A stretch of DNA of 41,423 nucleotides from Lingula anatina (taxonomy: Eukaryota > Brachiopoda > Lingulata > Lingulida > Lingulidae): contig NW_019774269.1 in the NCBI RefSeq assembly GCF_001039355.2, positions 38,691 to 80,113 on the forward strand, read 5' to 3'. Shown here one piece after another: positions 1 through 10,406 of this stretch. The stretch's first letter is position 1, and each line of letters begins with the position of its first letter. The translations under genes and the position numbers were made by a program. The notes under the pieces were generated by a model, which searched no databases, was not told the origin of the DNA, and saw only the letters and a program-made list of their open reading frames with translations.

Positions 1-1797
1 CATGTTTTACAACTACCATCATCTTAGATTCACCAGTGCTGTAGTTCATAAGCGAAAATTTAAAAAGTCAGTATGCATGCCTTTTTATCTTTTTTTTTTT
101 TGCATTTGTATACTCACATGTGGACACACCCACCTATCAAAGACATCAAAAATTGTCCAATTTTTAACTCAATAAGATGCAAATCTGGATTTAAATACCA
201 ATCACAATCACAACAAATACTACAAGTGGTTATGAGTCACCTACGTGTGATAACACTGAAGTGTTCAGAAAATCATAACATTCTCAGATTCAAGCTGACG
301 CCCTTTTTACTGCATCGTAGGAAGGATTTGTATAGATCTCGACAAAACATGAAATTTACGATTACTGGATTTAAAGCAATCTTTGCTTAACAGACGTCCT
401 TATTTCCCATCTTTTTTCATAAATACTTTCTGTTTTCTGTCACTTGTCATGGCATTAATATCACGTCATCCTAAACAACCGGCGATCGCCATGTGGGTCA
501 ACCGCTCGACCGGCATTTTTTAAGCAATGAAAGTACACGTCCAATAACACAAAACAAACATCAGAATTATCTAAAAGGATACGACTGTTGTCCTCTTTGC
601 TGCTGTTGACCCGGTGCTTGCTCTTGCGGTGTATAAGAGGGATGTCTTCGGGGATGTATGTTCATTTCAACGTGAAAAGGGAAGAAATGAAGTCCTTAGT
701 GAAGGACCAAGTTCGGTAGCTTGTTGCCAAGCTATATCTCCTACAATTAATAAAATAAAGGTCTCGTTAGACATATCAATGGTTATACTTTGTAACTCAC
801 CTAGAATAAGATGTCTACAATGTTCATGATGACTTAGATGAAGCCAGATTTTTCACATAATATTCAACATGGCGTACCTAACAGGAGTCTGCAAGGAGAC
901 GATTCGGACGTTTCCGTTACACTCTCGGATATTTCCGGCATCTCAGGAGCGAAGGTCAAGGTCAGAATAATAAACGGAGAGAGAGAGAGAAAGCAGTGCT
1001 CAGGAGAAAAGAACCGCTGAAGGACTGCACTTTATGACAGTGAGTATCTGTCCATTTTCTTTTTTAAGAACGACTATATAAATAATCTTCTATCAGAGTG
1101 TTACAATCCCATTGCTTTTAAAGATGGTTCTGGCGTTCCCAAACTCCCAACTGTCTCGACTGTCGGTCACGGTTCGGTGTAAGAGGAATGAAGTCCGCTA
1201 GGAACCGTATTCCGCTTCCTATTACTTTGTAAAGGTGGCATTCGTCCCATATTCTTACACCAATTCTCCAACTAACTCTAACCTGTACTAATCATATTGG
1301 GGTCCAAACTTCCATTCGTAGGACTTCCTTTCCTGTTGCACCTGGATGTTAGCCAGCAGTCTTCACAGAAGAGGGTTCTTTATGAGGAAAATACTTTTTT
1401 TGCCATCGTAGTATGTGTTAAATTATTGACTCAGAACATTGTTTTCCCAGAAGGAAGAACAGGCTGAGATCAGTTGATTATAAAATTACAGATTGATGGA
1501 ACTACTGGCATGATCGTACAAAAATTTGCCCCCAAGAATTCTAAAAGAAATTATCTTTTCGTTTTATTTCACACCTGTTGTAGTGTCAATACCAACAAAT
1601 ACTTAGTTTAGTAAAGTGTGCTGCCTTCTTCTCTCTCTCTTGTTTGAATACATGTATGTAGCACGGAAATTCATGTGTTAGCACTCCTATTGACAGTTCT
1701 GAGATATGGTATACTGGCTGCCCTAATGCATAATGGAGCACAGAAGGATATGTGGGAAAGTGTAGAAAAAGAATTAAGAATAATTTAGGGGCCATAG
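1..1797. other. Gene-poor left edge
   Basis: I see no conserved protein in this stretch. Bases about 480-1020 are richer in CpG than the surroundings, and a donor-like site (ACA followed by GTGAGT) lies at about 1036-1043. This could be a promoter-proximal first exon of the downstream transporter gene or of a gene to the left, but nothing in the sequence proves either. The short open frames here look random. Confidence 0.35.
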
Positions 1798-1908
1798 CGA
1801 TAGTCCGAAGGTTCAATAGTTCGAAGAACCTTCGGACCAATGAACCCTTGATTAAAAAATCGATGAAAATGGTACCATTTTTCGGACCAATGAACCTTCG
1901 GACTATCG
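1798..1908. repeat. Foldback element, 18-bp arms
   Basis: CGATAGTCCGAAGGTTCA at the left end recurs as its exact reverse complement at 1891-1908. The interior carries further copies of the core (GAACCTTCGGACCAATGAAC), so this is a nested palindrome. It is probably a MITE or foldback repeat and is non-coding. Confidence 0.75.
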
Positions 1909-2241
1909 AGACACCCTCATAATTTAGACAGTGGTGATTTCATGCGTGCTGTTTTCATGCACCAAGTTGAAAAAAAAAAAAAAAAAGAAACATGGTATGC
2001 TGTACCCAGTATACTAGTATGTCATATACAACAATCACCATAATTTATAATCAGACTTGGTACCAACCTATAATTTTCGGAGCTACAACCTCCTGTTGCT
2101 TCTTTGTAAATCCAATGCATATTATTCCTATAGTGGTAGTAATTTGTTGTTGGAGAATGCATCAACAACCCAGTAAAGCATGTGTGATGGCTGGGGTAGC
2201 ACTAACACTCACCAGTTTAGCCAAATACTAAAACCAACTTA

Positions 2242-2515
2242 GTCCCCATTCAGAATGGATGATCCGAGTACTTACTGATCCGCCGACTAAATATGGCTGA
2301 ACACCGTTCGAAAGCGATATCGCCGATTCTTGATGGTCTTTCCACCCCCACACGCAGTTCTGCTGCAGGGGACTAGCAAAAGATTTAATCCATTTAAAGG
2401 CATGTGTGGAGTCTGGAAGACCATCAGGAATCAGCAGCATCACTTTTGAACTGTGGTCAGCCATATATAGGCGACAGATCAGTAAGTACTCAGATCATCC
2501 ATTCTGAATAGGGCC
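2242..2515. mobile_element. PIF/Harbinger-like MITE
   Basis: The terminal inverted repeats are long and imperfect: the left end carries CCCCATTCAGAATGG and the right end CCATTCTGAATAGGG, and the inversion extends inward through GATCnnAGTACTTACTGATC. It is flanked by TTA at 2239-2241 and 2516-2518, the 3-bp target duplication usual for PIF/Harbinger. No transposase is inside. Diverged relatives lie at 6252-6450 and 9947-10240. Confidence 0.7.
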
Positions 2516-3107
2516 TTAAATTGGCTTAACAAAATAGGGTTGATTTGACTTGTTTTAGTCAAATTTGGAGAAAAAAGTGATGAAAAAGTAGTGATTTGGC
2601 CAAGGAAAAAAATTGCTAGTGCTACCCCAGAATGGGCTTGACCAAATCCTCTCATGAATCCCATTAATCCTGTCATGGAGAACACAGTTTCAAGGGTACA
2701 TGTACTAAGTTTTCACTTTTTGTTTACCTTCACAATATATTGATACACTTTGCATTTATAATGGTAAGTTTGTCTTTTTCACTCAAACTATGAAAGATGT
2801 TTACTAGCTTTGACTAGTTAAAAATATTGAAGCAAAGTTTATATCATTTTTTTTAATCTTAAAAAAAACAAGAGAAAATAAGTTTGGTTCAGAGGTGATG
2901 TGTTAAAGGTGAATCAGTTCAAGGAAAATCGTGCATATTTCTCATGAAAGCTACATAGTTCACGCAGCCTGGAGTATAGAAATTGTTTCATATACACTAC
3001 AGCTGTTCTGCAGACACTGCAATATTTATATTCATGCAGGTTCAGTCATACTTATATCTCTATTACTATTTGTGTATTCTTTTCTGATGTGTGAGAAATT
3101 GCTTAAA

Positions 3108-3444
3108 GGGATAATAACTCTTCGTTTTGGCCAAAAAATGAATTTTCCTGAAGTAAACAACAATTTTCCCATACTTACCAATGGTTAATGAATCCATTTT
3201 TACATTTAAAGTTAGTCCCTGGTTTTTTTCTAAAAAGTTTGGTTTTTTGTTAAAATCTCTTAAGAGATTATAACAGAGTATAGCCATCAATGGAGGTCAC
3301 GTGGTCTGAAGACAGGCTCAGATATCAGAATAATAGCTATATAACTGCTGTTGTTGTCGTAAAACAAAATATTTTATATTTCTGTGAGTCATTCACAATG
3401 TTTTTATTGTGAAATATAGACCTCATAGGAAGAGTTATTATCAG
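3108..3444. mobile_element. MITE, GATAATAACTCTTC family, copy 1
   Basis: The ends are inverted (GGGATAATAACTCTTCG at left, GAAGAGTTATTATC at right), about 337 bp apart. The same body (TTTTGGCCAAAAAATGAATT, then TTTTTATTGTGAAATATAGA) recurs at 26994-27306, 28041-28165, 29443-29525 and 40219-40877, and in part across 8525-9400. It is non-coding and is the most frequent dispersed family in the window. Confidence 0.75.
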
Positions 3445-3919
3445 GGATTATTCTCAGGTTTCATTGAAATCTGTGAAGATTTAGGTGGTGAAAATATCAA
3501 ATTAATTTATTTAGTAAATTTTCGATTTATTTATTTAGGTACAAGTAAGTGTTCTGATGGCCTAAGAATGACTGACTGAAAGAAAAAAGTAATGTACCCA
3601 GGTTTGAATTAATATCTAAATATGTGTTTTAACTTAAACCTTCTTATCTTGAATGTCATTTGATCTCAAAGAAAGACACCTGCGGTTCACCACTTTTTTA
3701 AGTTTTGCTTTCTTAAACATGTCACCTGACCTTAACCAAACTCATGACTCTGACTGTAATATTTTTGAGTTTGGATTGACACCCCGGGCAGTCACCTCAA
3801 AACAAGTGACATGACAATAAATAGCAGCTCAAGGTTCAGTGGTGACAGATGCCTCTGTTAAGATATCTATTTAGTAACCAGTTCCAAAGGTAGAATTTGT
3901 TTTTGTTGTTCCTTTGCAG

Positions 3920-3998
3920 GTTGGATGGAATAAAAAGCAACCTCGCTGATTCACAGGCACTGGTTCTCTGGATGTGACAGCAGTAAGGCATGTAACAG
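3920..3998 (+). other. SLC66A1: Probable 5' UTR exon of the PQ-loop gene
   Basis: A good acceptor (GTTCCTTTGCAG, ending at 3919) is followed 79 bases later by a textbook donor (AACAG then GTGAGTT). The segment contains no long frame in the sense of the downstream gene, and the next acceptor in the same direction, ending at 4531, leads into the exon with the start codon. I therefore infer an untranslated exon. Its donor is the first of six near-identical copies, so up to five longer versions of this exon (+57 nt steps) are possible. Confidence 0.5.
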
Positions 3999-4317
3999 GT
4001 GAGTTCACTGTGATGTGGTGATACTCGGGGTGATCTGCAGTAAGGCATGTAACAGGTGAGTTCACTGTGATGTGGTGATACTCGGGGTGAACTGTAGTAA
4101 GACATGTAACAGGTGAGTTCACTGTGATGTGGTGATACTCGGGGTGATCTGCAGTAAGGCATGTAACAGGTGAGTTCACTGTGATGTGGTGATACTCGGG
4201 GTGATCTGTAGTAAGGCATGTAACGTGAGTTCACTGTGATGTGGTTATACTCGGGGTGTTCTGCAGTAAGGCATGTAACAGGTGAGTTCACTTTGATGTT
4301 GTGATACTCGGGGTGAT
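3973..4317. repeat. 57-bp tandem repeat, 6 copies, each with a splice donor
   Basis: The junction CAG|GTGAGTTCACT recurs with the GT at 3999, 4056, 4113, 4170, 4225 and 4282: periods of 57, 57, 57, 55 and 57. In the fifth copy two bases are lost just before GT (TAAC|GTGAGT instead of TAACAG|GTGAGT). Copies differ by only a few substitutions, so the array is young. Because 57 is 19 codons, long antisense open frames arise here by chance; I do not regard them as genes. Confidence 0.95.
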
Positions 4318-4531
4318 TTGGTAGCACTCTTTTTGCCTCCAAACTTTAAAGACCTCTAGATGAAGTCAATCCTTTTCCTGTACATGAAACCATTTTCTTT
4401 TTCTATCAATATGTTTACTGGTCAGAAATAATACTATCAAAAAAAAGGGAGTTACAGTTCTCTTGCATTATTTTTGCTGCTGACACCACTATAACACCTT
4501 CATTGTTTTAACTGTAACAACTTTGATCTAG

Positions 4532-4729
4532 GTCGGCTTGCATCAGACGAAGAGAAACCACGATGAATTTCTCTGCACTTAAAACTCTCATGAACCTGGA
4601 GACCAACTGTACTGGCGGGGTACCATGGATACTGGATATATTAGGGGAGTGCGTCTTGGATACCAAGACCTACATATCCGTCATCTTGGGAATGGCGTCT
4701 CTGTTTATTTTCATCATTGCGGCTTCCCC
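4532..4729 (+). CDS. SLC66A1: PQ-loop transporter, first coding exon
   Basis: The acceptor ends TTTGATCTAG. There are 31 untranslated bases and then ATG at 4563. The exon encodes the luminal N-terminus and helix 1 and ends in phase 2 within the proline codon of the first PQ motif (CC|T), before GTAAGT. Confidence 0.9.
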
Positions 4730-7700
4730 GTAAGTATGATGCGGTGACTAGACAAGCAGTATAACTTCATTGTAAACTATAGTGGCTGGAAAATGGGTCA
4801 CTGCATATTTAAATGTTTTGAAGTAGTGTTTAATGTGGAAGTCATGTAAAGTATGGATTTTTTATAATTATGTCATTTTTGATGTTTATCATTTCTGTAT
4901 AAGATATGATTTTATGTGAAGTTTCAGTTGAACTGTATTTGGGATTGGCTAATTAACTGTCCTATGCAATATACAGTCCTATATATATACAGTACGCTAT
5001 ACTAGTATATATCAACATAAAACCCACCAGCATGTGTTGCATTATGTGTAACCTCTTGTCATGAATAAAAGAACAGAGACATGGCTTCATATAACATATA
5101 TCAATTGATGAATGAAACCTCATTGTATTTGATATCTCCAAGCATGAACGTTAATAAATATGAACTTCATTTATTCCAAACATTTTACTATTTCAGTATT
5201 TATTATAGACAGTATGTGTAACCTCTTGCCATGAATAAAAGAACAGAGACTGAATTGGCTACATATAACATTTATCAATTGATGAATGAAACCTCATTTT
5301 ATTTGATCACCTCTAAACATGAATGTTAATCAATCATAACTTACGAACTCCATTTATTCCAGACATTTTACTATTTCAGTATATATTATAAACAGTTACC
5401 CACAATGATGCTCTTTTCACTTTTATTTTTTTCTGAAATTCTTAAATAAATTTGGAAAATTAAATATGTAAAAAAAAATTAGGGTCCCAGATGGTTATTG
5501 AGGCTCCCCCATAGGAGTCTTAGAGTGCATTTACAAGTTGATCCACTGACTAACAGACCCATGGACTAAATATGCCTGACCCACTTAAAAACCATTCCCC
5601 TAATTCGCTGATGGTCTCCTCGCTTCGACATTCCCCATTAAATGGATTTAATCTCGGCTGCAAGGTTTAATTGCTAGACCTGCTAGTCCTGCTCGATTGT
5701 CAGCATGAGACCCATCACAAATATTAGATAAATCTTTTGACTGCATCGCCATTCTGTGGGGCAAAAAAATTAAAAAAACTTTATTATAACATTATTGGAA
5801 TGTTACTAGAATATTTAAACATTACCAGGACGATGTGGTAATGTTATAAAAACATTTTGTTTGCTGTGTTGATGTCCATTTCTGATGCTAGTATTACTCA
5901 GGGGCGGATCCAGAGATATTTTCTGATAGGCTTCCGAATTGTATATTGATCAATGCTCCACTTTTGACCGTCTTCCGACAGTAAAAATAGATATCTGTCA
6001 ATGTAAACTTGAAAATCTGACCATCTTCCGGAAGACCCAGAAGACGGCCTAAATCCGCCCCTGTATTACTAGTATATATATTTGTTGTGTTCATTTTTTC
6101 CAGTCAGCTAATAACCAACTGCAGGACAGGTATTGTGGATGAGGCGATCTCTATAGGATTAATACTGTGCTGGCTGGCGGGAGATTCCACAAACCTGATT
6201 GGATGTTTTCTGACAGACCAGCTACCACTACAGGTTGGTTTTCAAATCAAAGGCCCCATTCACAACCTAAGTTGGTCCGCCTAAGAGATACCGATCAAAT
6301 ATGGTCTACCCACTTGAAAGCTTAGCAGGCTATCCCCTTTAAGAATCGATTCAGTGTCTATAAGGGGATTATGCAGCAAGCTTTGAAGTGGATTGGACAT
6401 ATTTGAGCCATGGGTCTGTTAGCCCACGGATCAATTTGCTCTGAACATTCCAAAGGATAGTGGGTGCCCAGTCTGACATTTTTTTTCGACAAGGATAAGG
6501 TCTTTCCTTTTCCCCGAGCCATAAGAAATGACATGTAATGACCTCTCCTTACACGCTGCATACTTTTCTTTTTAAAATCATTTAGTTGCTTTACCTTGGT
6601 ATTGGATTTACTATCACGCTTCAAGAATATTTGCCATTTTCTCTTTTTAACTGATCAACTGATTCAAGAAGAAATTGAGGAAATTTTCATCTTTTCAGAA
6701 ATGGTCAGCCATTTACTATGTGCTGATTGATATGTTGCTGCTTGGTCAGTATGTTTACTGCAAATGGAAACACATGAGACGTAACAGAAGATTAAAAGGT
6801 GAGATTGAATGATGTCTTAGTAGGGTTGAGTGCACGCAAGTATTTTTTCATTTATGCATGTGTATGTACATTTGTATTTCCATGTGTATGTATGTATGTA
6901 TGTATATGTGTGTGTGTGTGTGTGTATGTGTGTATGTATGTATGTGTGTGTGTGTATACATGCATGCACGTTTAAATATCAGCTGAAAGATTTTCCCAGA
7001 GTTGATTCCATATTTCATTTCTTCATTTTGTTTGTTCATTTATTTTTGAAAGAGGTTTCTTTGAATTAATCTTATCTTTCATTATAATGTTGAACTTTAT
7101 TTTCTAGTCCACAATGTTAACATTCAAGATGAAGGTGTCTCCCAATCGCGTCTCCTGCAGTGTATATTTGCCCTGTGGGGCATATCGTACATTGGGATCA
7201 GTCTGTTACCATTCCAAGCCTCTGCCACAGAACAAGTGTCAGTTATCAGTCACATGAGACCTGCTGGTAGGACACTATTACAGGAAACAGAACACCATAC
7301 TCCGGGACCTGTCTTCACAGTGAGTTGATCTGTTATTTTCACAACAGCAGGGCTCCGTATCTCGAAAGGTTCGCTATGTTGCGAACGTGCGCAAGTGTCT
7401 CGATTCCATGGCCCTGTACCTTGAAATAGAATCGGTTATGGAATCGAGACACTTGCGCACATGCGCAACATAGCGAACCTTTCGAGATACGGAAACCAGG
7501 TCGATGGCCAGGGAGGGTTTGGGGGTTGGAAGGAACTGCCCTTCTTTGCCAGGAAAAGATCCACTTAAATTTGATCTAGGTACATGAAATCAAGGTTTCA
7601 TTGTAAAAGGATCACTTTTTTGAGAAAAAGATGCCCTTATTTGAAATTGCTGGCTAATGGCCTGAACATGCAACAACCAACATGACTGTTTGGCATATGT

Positions 7701-10406
7701 TTTCTTGAATTTGCATCAAATGGGAATCAAAGGGGATCATGGGTATTAGTGATTTTTTCTATAGGTTTGTTATATTTGATATCATATCCTTTGAGGATGT
7801 GTTCTGAAACCACACAGTCTTGGTTATATCAGAGAATCACATGGAAGTGCCCCTGCAAAAATTTGTCTCATTTAACGTTCTGTTACGGTTCTCAATCTAT
7901 TCTAGAGCATTTAGTGTATTTTTTTGACATTCTATTGTTGTTCTGTAAAGAATGTAACAGCTCGAGAACTGTTTTGGGAAGTCCTTCAGAATGTCCTAGA
8001 ACAGATTAAGAACATTTTTCATTAAAAGAGAAAACATTATGTTCTAGGACAGATTGAGAACTTTAAATTAGTGTTAAATGAGACAAATTTTTGCAGGGGC
8101 AGTTCACCATTTCTTGCAAACAGTGACATGTGAAAATCTCATTTCTTTGTTTTGAGTACATGGTTTTTACTGTATGTTGTACTGTCTTACTCCTATTAAA
8201 TTTCCTTGTAATAACATCATGAGTACCACAGTGACCAATTTGCTTTAGTAACCAATAATAATGTTATGAGCGCCATAGCCTTCCGTATTCATGGCTATTT
8301 TCTACTCAAGTGATATCAACACAAAACATATGCATGCATCTTCTAATATGATGTTTTTTTTTACTTCAGGGTACAGGTGATATAATAGGCTATGTGTGTG
8401 GTATCATATCCACATGTTTTTATATGGGGTCCAGACTGCCACAGTTACTGCTCAATGTGAGTACAGGCATATTCACACAAGGTTGTTTAAAGGGAAAAAA
8501 GTGTTTGTTCCCCCCTCCCCACCAAATTTTTTCCTAGGCTAAATGATGACTTTCACAAACTAACAATGGTTTATGAATCCATTCTGGCATTCAAAGTTAG
8601 TCCATGTTTTCTGTGTTGTGTATAAGTAGGTCAGCTTATGACGTCACCACATCGCGAGAGCATGAGTATCTCGAGAGCGTTAGTTTAGACAGACGCTGGA
8701 GTATGAACGGATAGGAGACTGAGTTTTGTTTTGGGACTTTTGAAGGAGAATATTTCTCTTTGGAACCTATTTACCACTGAACCGACACTCATATTTTCTA
8801 CCGGAACTTGCATCGTAATTACTGTGGGATTTCATCGGACACTTTCACTGAACTTTGAGCCGATTTATCTCCATTCAATCTCCAGTCGACCGATTCACAT
8901 CGGGACTTTCACACAGTTACAGGACACTTCATGCTTTCAGATAGGTTTATTTGTGTATTAAGAATAGCTTATTGTTATTGTCATTAGTTTATTTAGTTTT
9001 AATAAAATATTAAAACTTCTTTAAATCTTTTGTCATTGATTTTTGCTGGCATTGGGTACTCTGACCCGTAACATCTGTAATAATCTAAAGGGATTATTAT
9101 GGATGTATAGCCATCTATGCAATTCCACCTGGGCTCCGTATCTCGAAAGGTTCGCTATGTTGCGCACGTGAAAGTGTCTCGATTCCATAACCGATTCTTT
9201 CGAGATACGGGGTCATGGAATAGAGGCTTGCGCATGTGCGCAACATAGCGAACCTTTCGAGATACGGAGCCCAGGTCTGATGGCAGGCAAAGGTTACAGA
9301 ATAGTTGCGATAAGTGCTGTTTTGGTTGTAAAATGGAATTTATCATATTTCTGTGTGTTACAATGTTTTTATTGTGATAAATAAATCTCATACAAACAGT
9401 TTAAGACGGAATAGGCCCAACTTGCATCATCAAAAGTTTAAGTAGCTAAATTCAGAACAGGTATTGCTGATCATCTTTTGAATGGGACCGAATAATTTTT
9501 GATTCCAGTTCCGCCGTAAGTCAACAGAGGGCGTTAACATGGGCATGTTCATCCTGATCGTGAGCGGCAACCTGACCTACGGCAGCAGCATACTGGTGAA
9601 GTCCACGGAGGAGGTGTTTATCCTCCAACACTTACCCTGGATAGTAGGAAGCTATGGCATGATTCTCATTGATATCATTGTATCCTTGGAGTGATATTGT
9701 TATGTAATTGATGCATTGCGGTGCCCTTTACTGTATGATCTCTTTAACTGAGGGGGGGGGGGGGGCTAAAGGGATCTTGCAACTTTCTTGTTATTGATGT
9801 TATTTTAAGGGATTCTTTTTGCATGTTTCATATTTTCAAATCTAAATATTCTCATTCTTTTGTGTTCTCAATGTCAAACAGAATAATTTGCACTTTTTAA
9901 CTTGTTTCAGGTCAAGTATTCAGTCATTGTTGATCTCCCCATCATAGGCAGTATTCAGAACAAATGATCCGTGGGCAAACTGGTCTGCAGATCAAATATG
10001 GTCCACCCCCACTTGAAAGCAATACTGCTAATCCCCTTATGGTCTCACCGCCTACCCAGCTCTGTAGGGGTCTAGTAATTAAACAGATTTAATCTCAGTT
10101 TCGAGGTTTAATTGCTAGGATGGCATGTGTAGGAGGAAGGGAGCCCATGAGGGGATTTGGTGGCATTACTTTTAAGTGGGCTGGCCATATTTGATCCCCA
10201 TATCAGAAAGTCCACTGATGAACTTATTCTGAAAGCGCCCATAGTTCAGTTTCCACATCTTTCCTTGATCATGTCCTCAGACATTCTCTCAGTTTTACTG
10301 TTACCGTGGCAACAAGGCAATACACCTCGATGAAAACACTGAGGATTATGAGAATGAGGCAGAGAAACCTTTATTAGATGAAGATGAGCATAATGTGGAA
10401 TACTGA
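4563..10406 (+). CDS. SLC66A1: PQ-loop lysosomal cationic amino acid transporter
   Basis: This is a complete coding region in seven exons: 4563-4729, 6104-6233, 6699-6798, 7108-7319, 8370-8456, 9509-9679 and 10281-10406. The total of 993 nt encodes 330 residues plus TGA, and all junctions have GT-AG and compatible phases. The protein has about seven hydrophobic segments and two PQ-loop motifs, SPQLITN at residues about 55-61 and SRLPQLLLN at 224-232, the signature of the SLC66 family. The conserved stretches HLPWIVGS and DII..SQF match the last helix of PQLC2/LAAT-1. Family knowledge: these proteins export arginine, lysine and histidine (and the cysteine-cysteamine disulfide) from lysosomes. 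At 330 residues it is longer than mammalian PQLC2 (about 290), mostly in the loop between helices 4 and 5. NFS and NCT near the N-terminus are potential glycosylation sites. An acidic segment with PLL near the C-terminus resembles a lysosomal dileucine signal. The start is the first ATG after the acceptor at 4531. Confidence 0.93.
5045..5396. repeat. 170-bp tandem duplication in intron 1
   Basis: Two adjacent copies begin with TGTGTAACCTCTTG at 5045 and 5215. Both share AATAAAAGAACAGAGAC, ATCAATTGATGAATGAAACC and CATTTTACTATTTCAGTAT. They have diverged by point changes and small indels. It is intronic and non-coding. Confidence 0.85.
5485..5770. repeat. Diverged Harbinger-like MITE remnant
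   Basis: Shared phrases with the 9947-10240 element (GACTAAATATG-type start, TGATGGTCTC, GATTTAATCTC, AGGTTTAATTGCTAG) mark this as an eroded member of the same family. The exact ends are unclear. Confidence 0.45.
5899..6063. mobile_element. hAT-like MITE, 165 bp
   Basis: The ends are CAGGGGCGGATCC and (A)ATCCGCCCCTG, inverted, and are flanked by a perfect 7-bp duplication TATTACT (5892-5898 and 6064-6070). The terminal CAGGGG and near-8-bp duplication are typical of non-autonomous hAT elements. It lies immediately 5' of the polypyrimidine tract of exon 2. A partial copy of its interior lies at 25932-26021. Confidence 0.85.
6104..6233 (+). CDS. SLC66A1: PQ-loop transporter, exon 2
   Basis: The exon enters in phase 2 and completes the first PQ-loop (PQLITN). 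It carries helix 2 with the family segment WLAGDSTNLIGCFLT and ends phase 0 at CTACAG|GTTGGT. Confidence 0.92.
6252..6450. mobile_element. Harbinger-like MITE, diverged
   Basis: It starts GGCCCCATTCAC and contains GATCAAATATGGTCTACCCAC and, inverted later, GTGGATTGGACATATTTGAG, so it folds back on itself. It belongs to the same family as 2242-2515 and 9947-10240. The right end is uncertain. Confidence 0.55.
6699..6798 (+). CDS. SLC66A1: PQ-loop transporter, exon 3
   Basis: Follows the acceptor CATCTTTTCAG, enters in phase 0 and leaves in phase 1 at AAAAG|GTGAGA. It encodes helix 3 (WSAIYYVLIDMLLLGQYVYC) and a basic cytosolic stretch (KHMRRNRRLK). Confidence 0.9.
6877..6957. repeat. (TGTA)n/(TG)n microsatellite
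   Basis: Compound ATGT and GT repeat in intron 3. It creates spurious Cys/Val and His/Thr open frames. Confidence 0.9.
7108..7319 (+). CDS. SLC66A1: PQ-loop transporter, exon 4
   Basis: Acceptor ATTTTCTAG, phase 1 in, phase 0 out at CTTCACA|GTGAGT. It encodes helix 4 (LLQCIFALWGISYIGISLLPF) and the long variable loop before helix 5, which accounts for most of the extra length over mammalian homologues. Confidence 0.9.
7351..7497. mobile_element. Palindromic MITE (CTCCGTATCTCGAAAGG family), copy 1
   Basis: The left arm 7355-7383 is the reverse complement of 7464-7492 over 29 bp, and a second inner inversion involves GTGTCTCGATTCCAT and ATGGAATCGAGACAC. A sister copy lies at 9131-9272 in a later intron of the same gene. 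Confidence 0.88.
7505..7675. repeat. Dispersed repeat shared with 21272-21440 and 31846-32000
   Basis: Common phrases are GATCTAGGTACATGAA, GAAATTGCTGGCTAATGGC and the AAAAGGATC..TTTTTTGAGAAAA core. The 31846-32000 copy is reversed. Nothing coding is recognised. Confidence 0.6.
7848..8101. mobile_element. Foldback MITE, 29-bp perfect arms
   Basis: The left arm begins TGCCCCTGCAAAAATTTG (7848-7876), and its exact reverse complement lies at 8073-8101. The interior repeats GTCCTAGAACAGATT and TTCTAGGACAGATTGAGAAC in direct and near-inverted fashion. It lies within intron 4. Confidence 0.88.
8370..8456 (+). CDS. SLC66A1: PQ-loop transporter, exon 5 (second PQ motif)
   Basis: 87 nt, phase 0-0. 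Encodes helix 5 and the second PQ-loop, SRLPQLLLN, with the proline at residue 227. Acceptor TTTACTTCAG, donor CTCAAT|GTGAGT. Confidence 0.93.
8525..9400. mobile_element. GATAATAACTCTTC-family MITE with insertions
   Basis: Family phrases appear on both sides: ACTAACAATGGTTTATGAATCC, CATTCAAAGTTAGTCC at the left and TTTTTATTGTGATAAATA with ATCTCATAC at the right. They are separated by about 450 bp of unrelated sequence (about 8635-9075, with AATAAAATATTAAA near its end) and by the palindromic element at 9131-9272. The arrangement reads as one element hit by at least two later insertions. Confidence 0.55.
9131..9272. mobile_element. Palindromic MITE (CTCCGTATCTCGAAAGG family), copy 2
   Basis: Starts GGGCTCCGTATCTCG and ends with its exact inverse CGAGATACGGAGCCC. 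The arms match over about 38 bp with one mismatch. It is inserted inside the larger repeat 8525-9400. Confidence 0.9.
9509..9679 (+). CDS. SLC66A1: PQ-loop transporter, exon 6
   Basis: 171 nt, phase 0-0. Begins FRRKSTEGVNMGMF, the conserved continuation of the second PQ-loop, then helix 6 and the start of helix 7 (LPWIVGSYGMILIDII). It is noticeably more GC-rich than the flanking introns. I chose the donor ATT|GTATCC because it restores a gap-free match to the family across the junction. Confidence 0.9.
9947..10240. mobile_element. Harbinger-like MITE
   Basis: GGCAGTATTCAGAACAAATG at the left pairs with a diverged inverse at the right (ATTCTGAAAGCGCCC), and AGATCAAATATGGTCCACCC pairs with GGGCTGGCCATATTTGATC. 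It lies just upstream of the last exon. Confidence 0.65.
10281..10406 (+). CDS. SLC66A1: PQ-loop transporter, last exon
   Basis: Acceptor CATGTCCTCAG. Encodes the end of helix 7 (TFSQFYCYRG) and an acidic cytosolic tail containing EAEKPLLDEDE, then TGA at 10404-10406. An alternative AG nine bases further on would shorten the exon in frame. Confidence 0.9.
   Translation, partial: TFSQFYCYRGNKAIHLDENTEDYENEAEKPLLDEDEHNVEY

Noticed and set aside
3836-4342. Minus-strand frame of 168 codons with 19-residue repeats
   Set aside because: The repeat arises from the 57-bp tandem array; it has no start context or homology, and the opposite strand carries consensus splice donors in each unit.
8731-8961. 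76-codon open frame
   Set aside because: It lies in sequence inserted within a repeat in intron 5; it has no homology that I can see, and AATAAAATATTAAA downstream is compatible with transposon or chance AT-richness.
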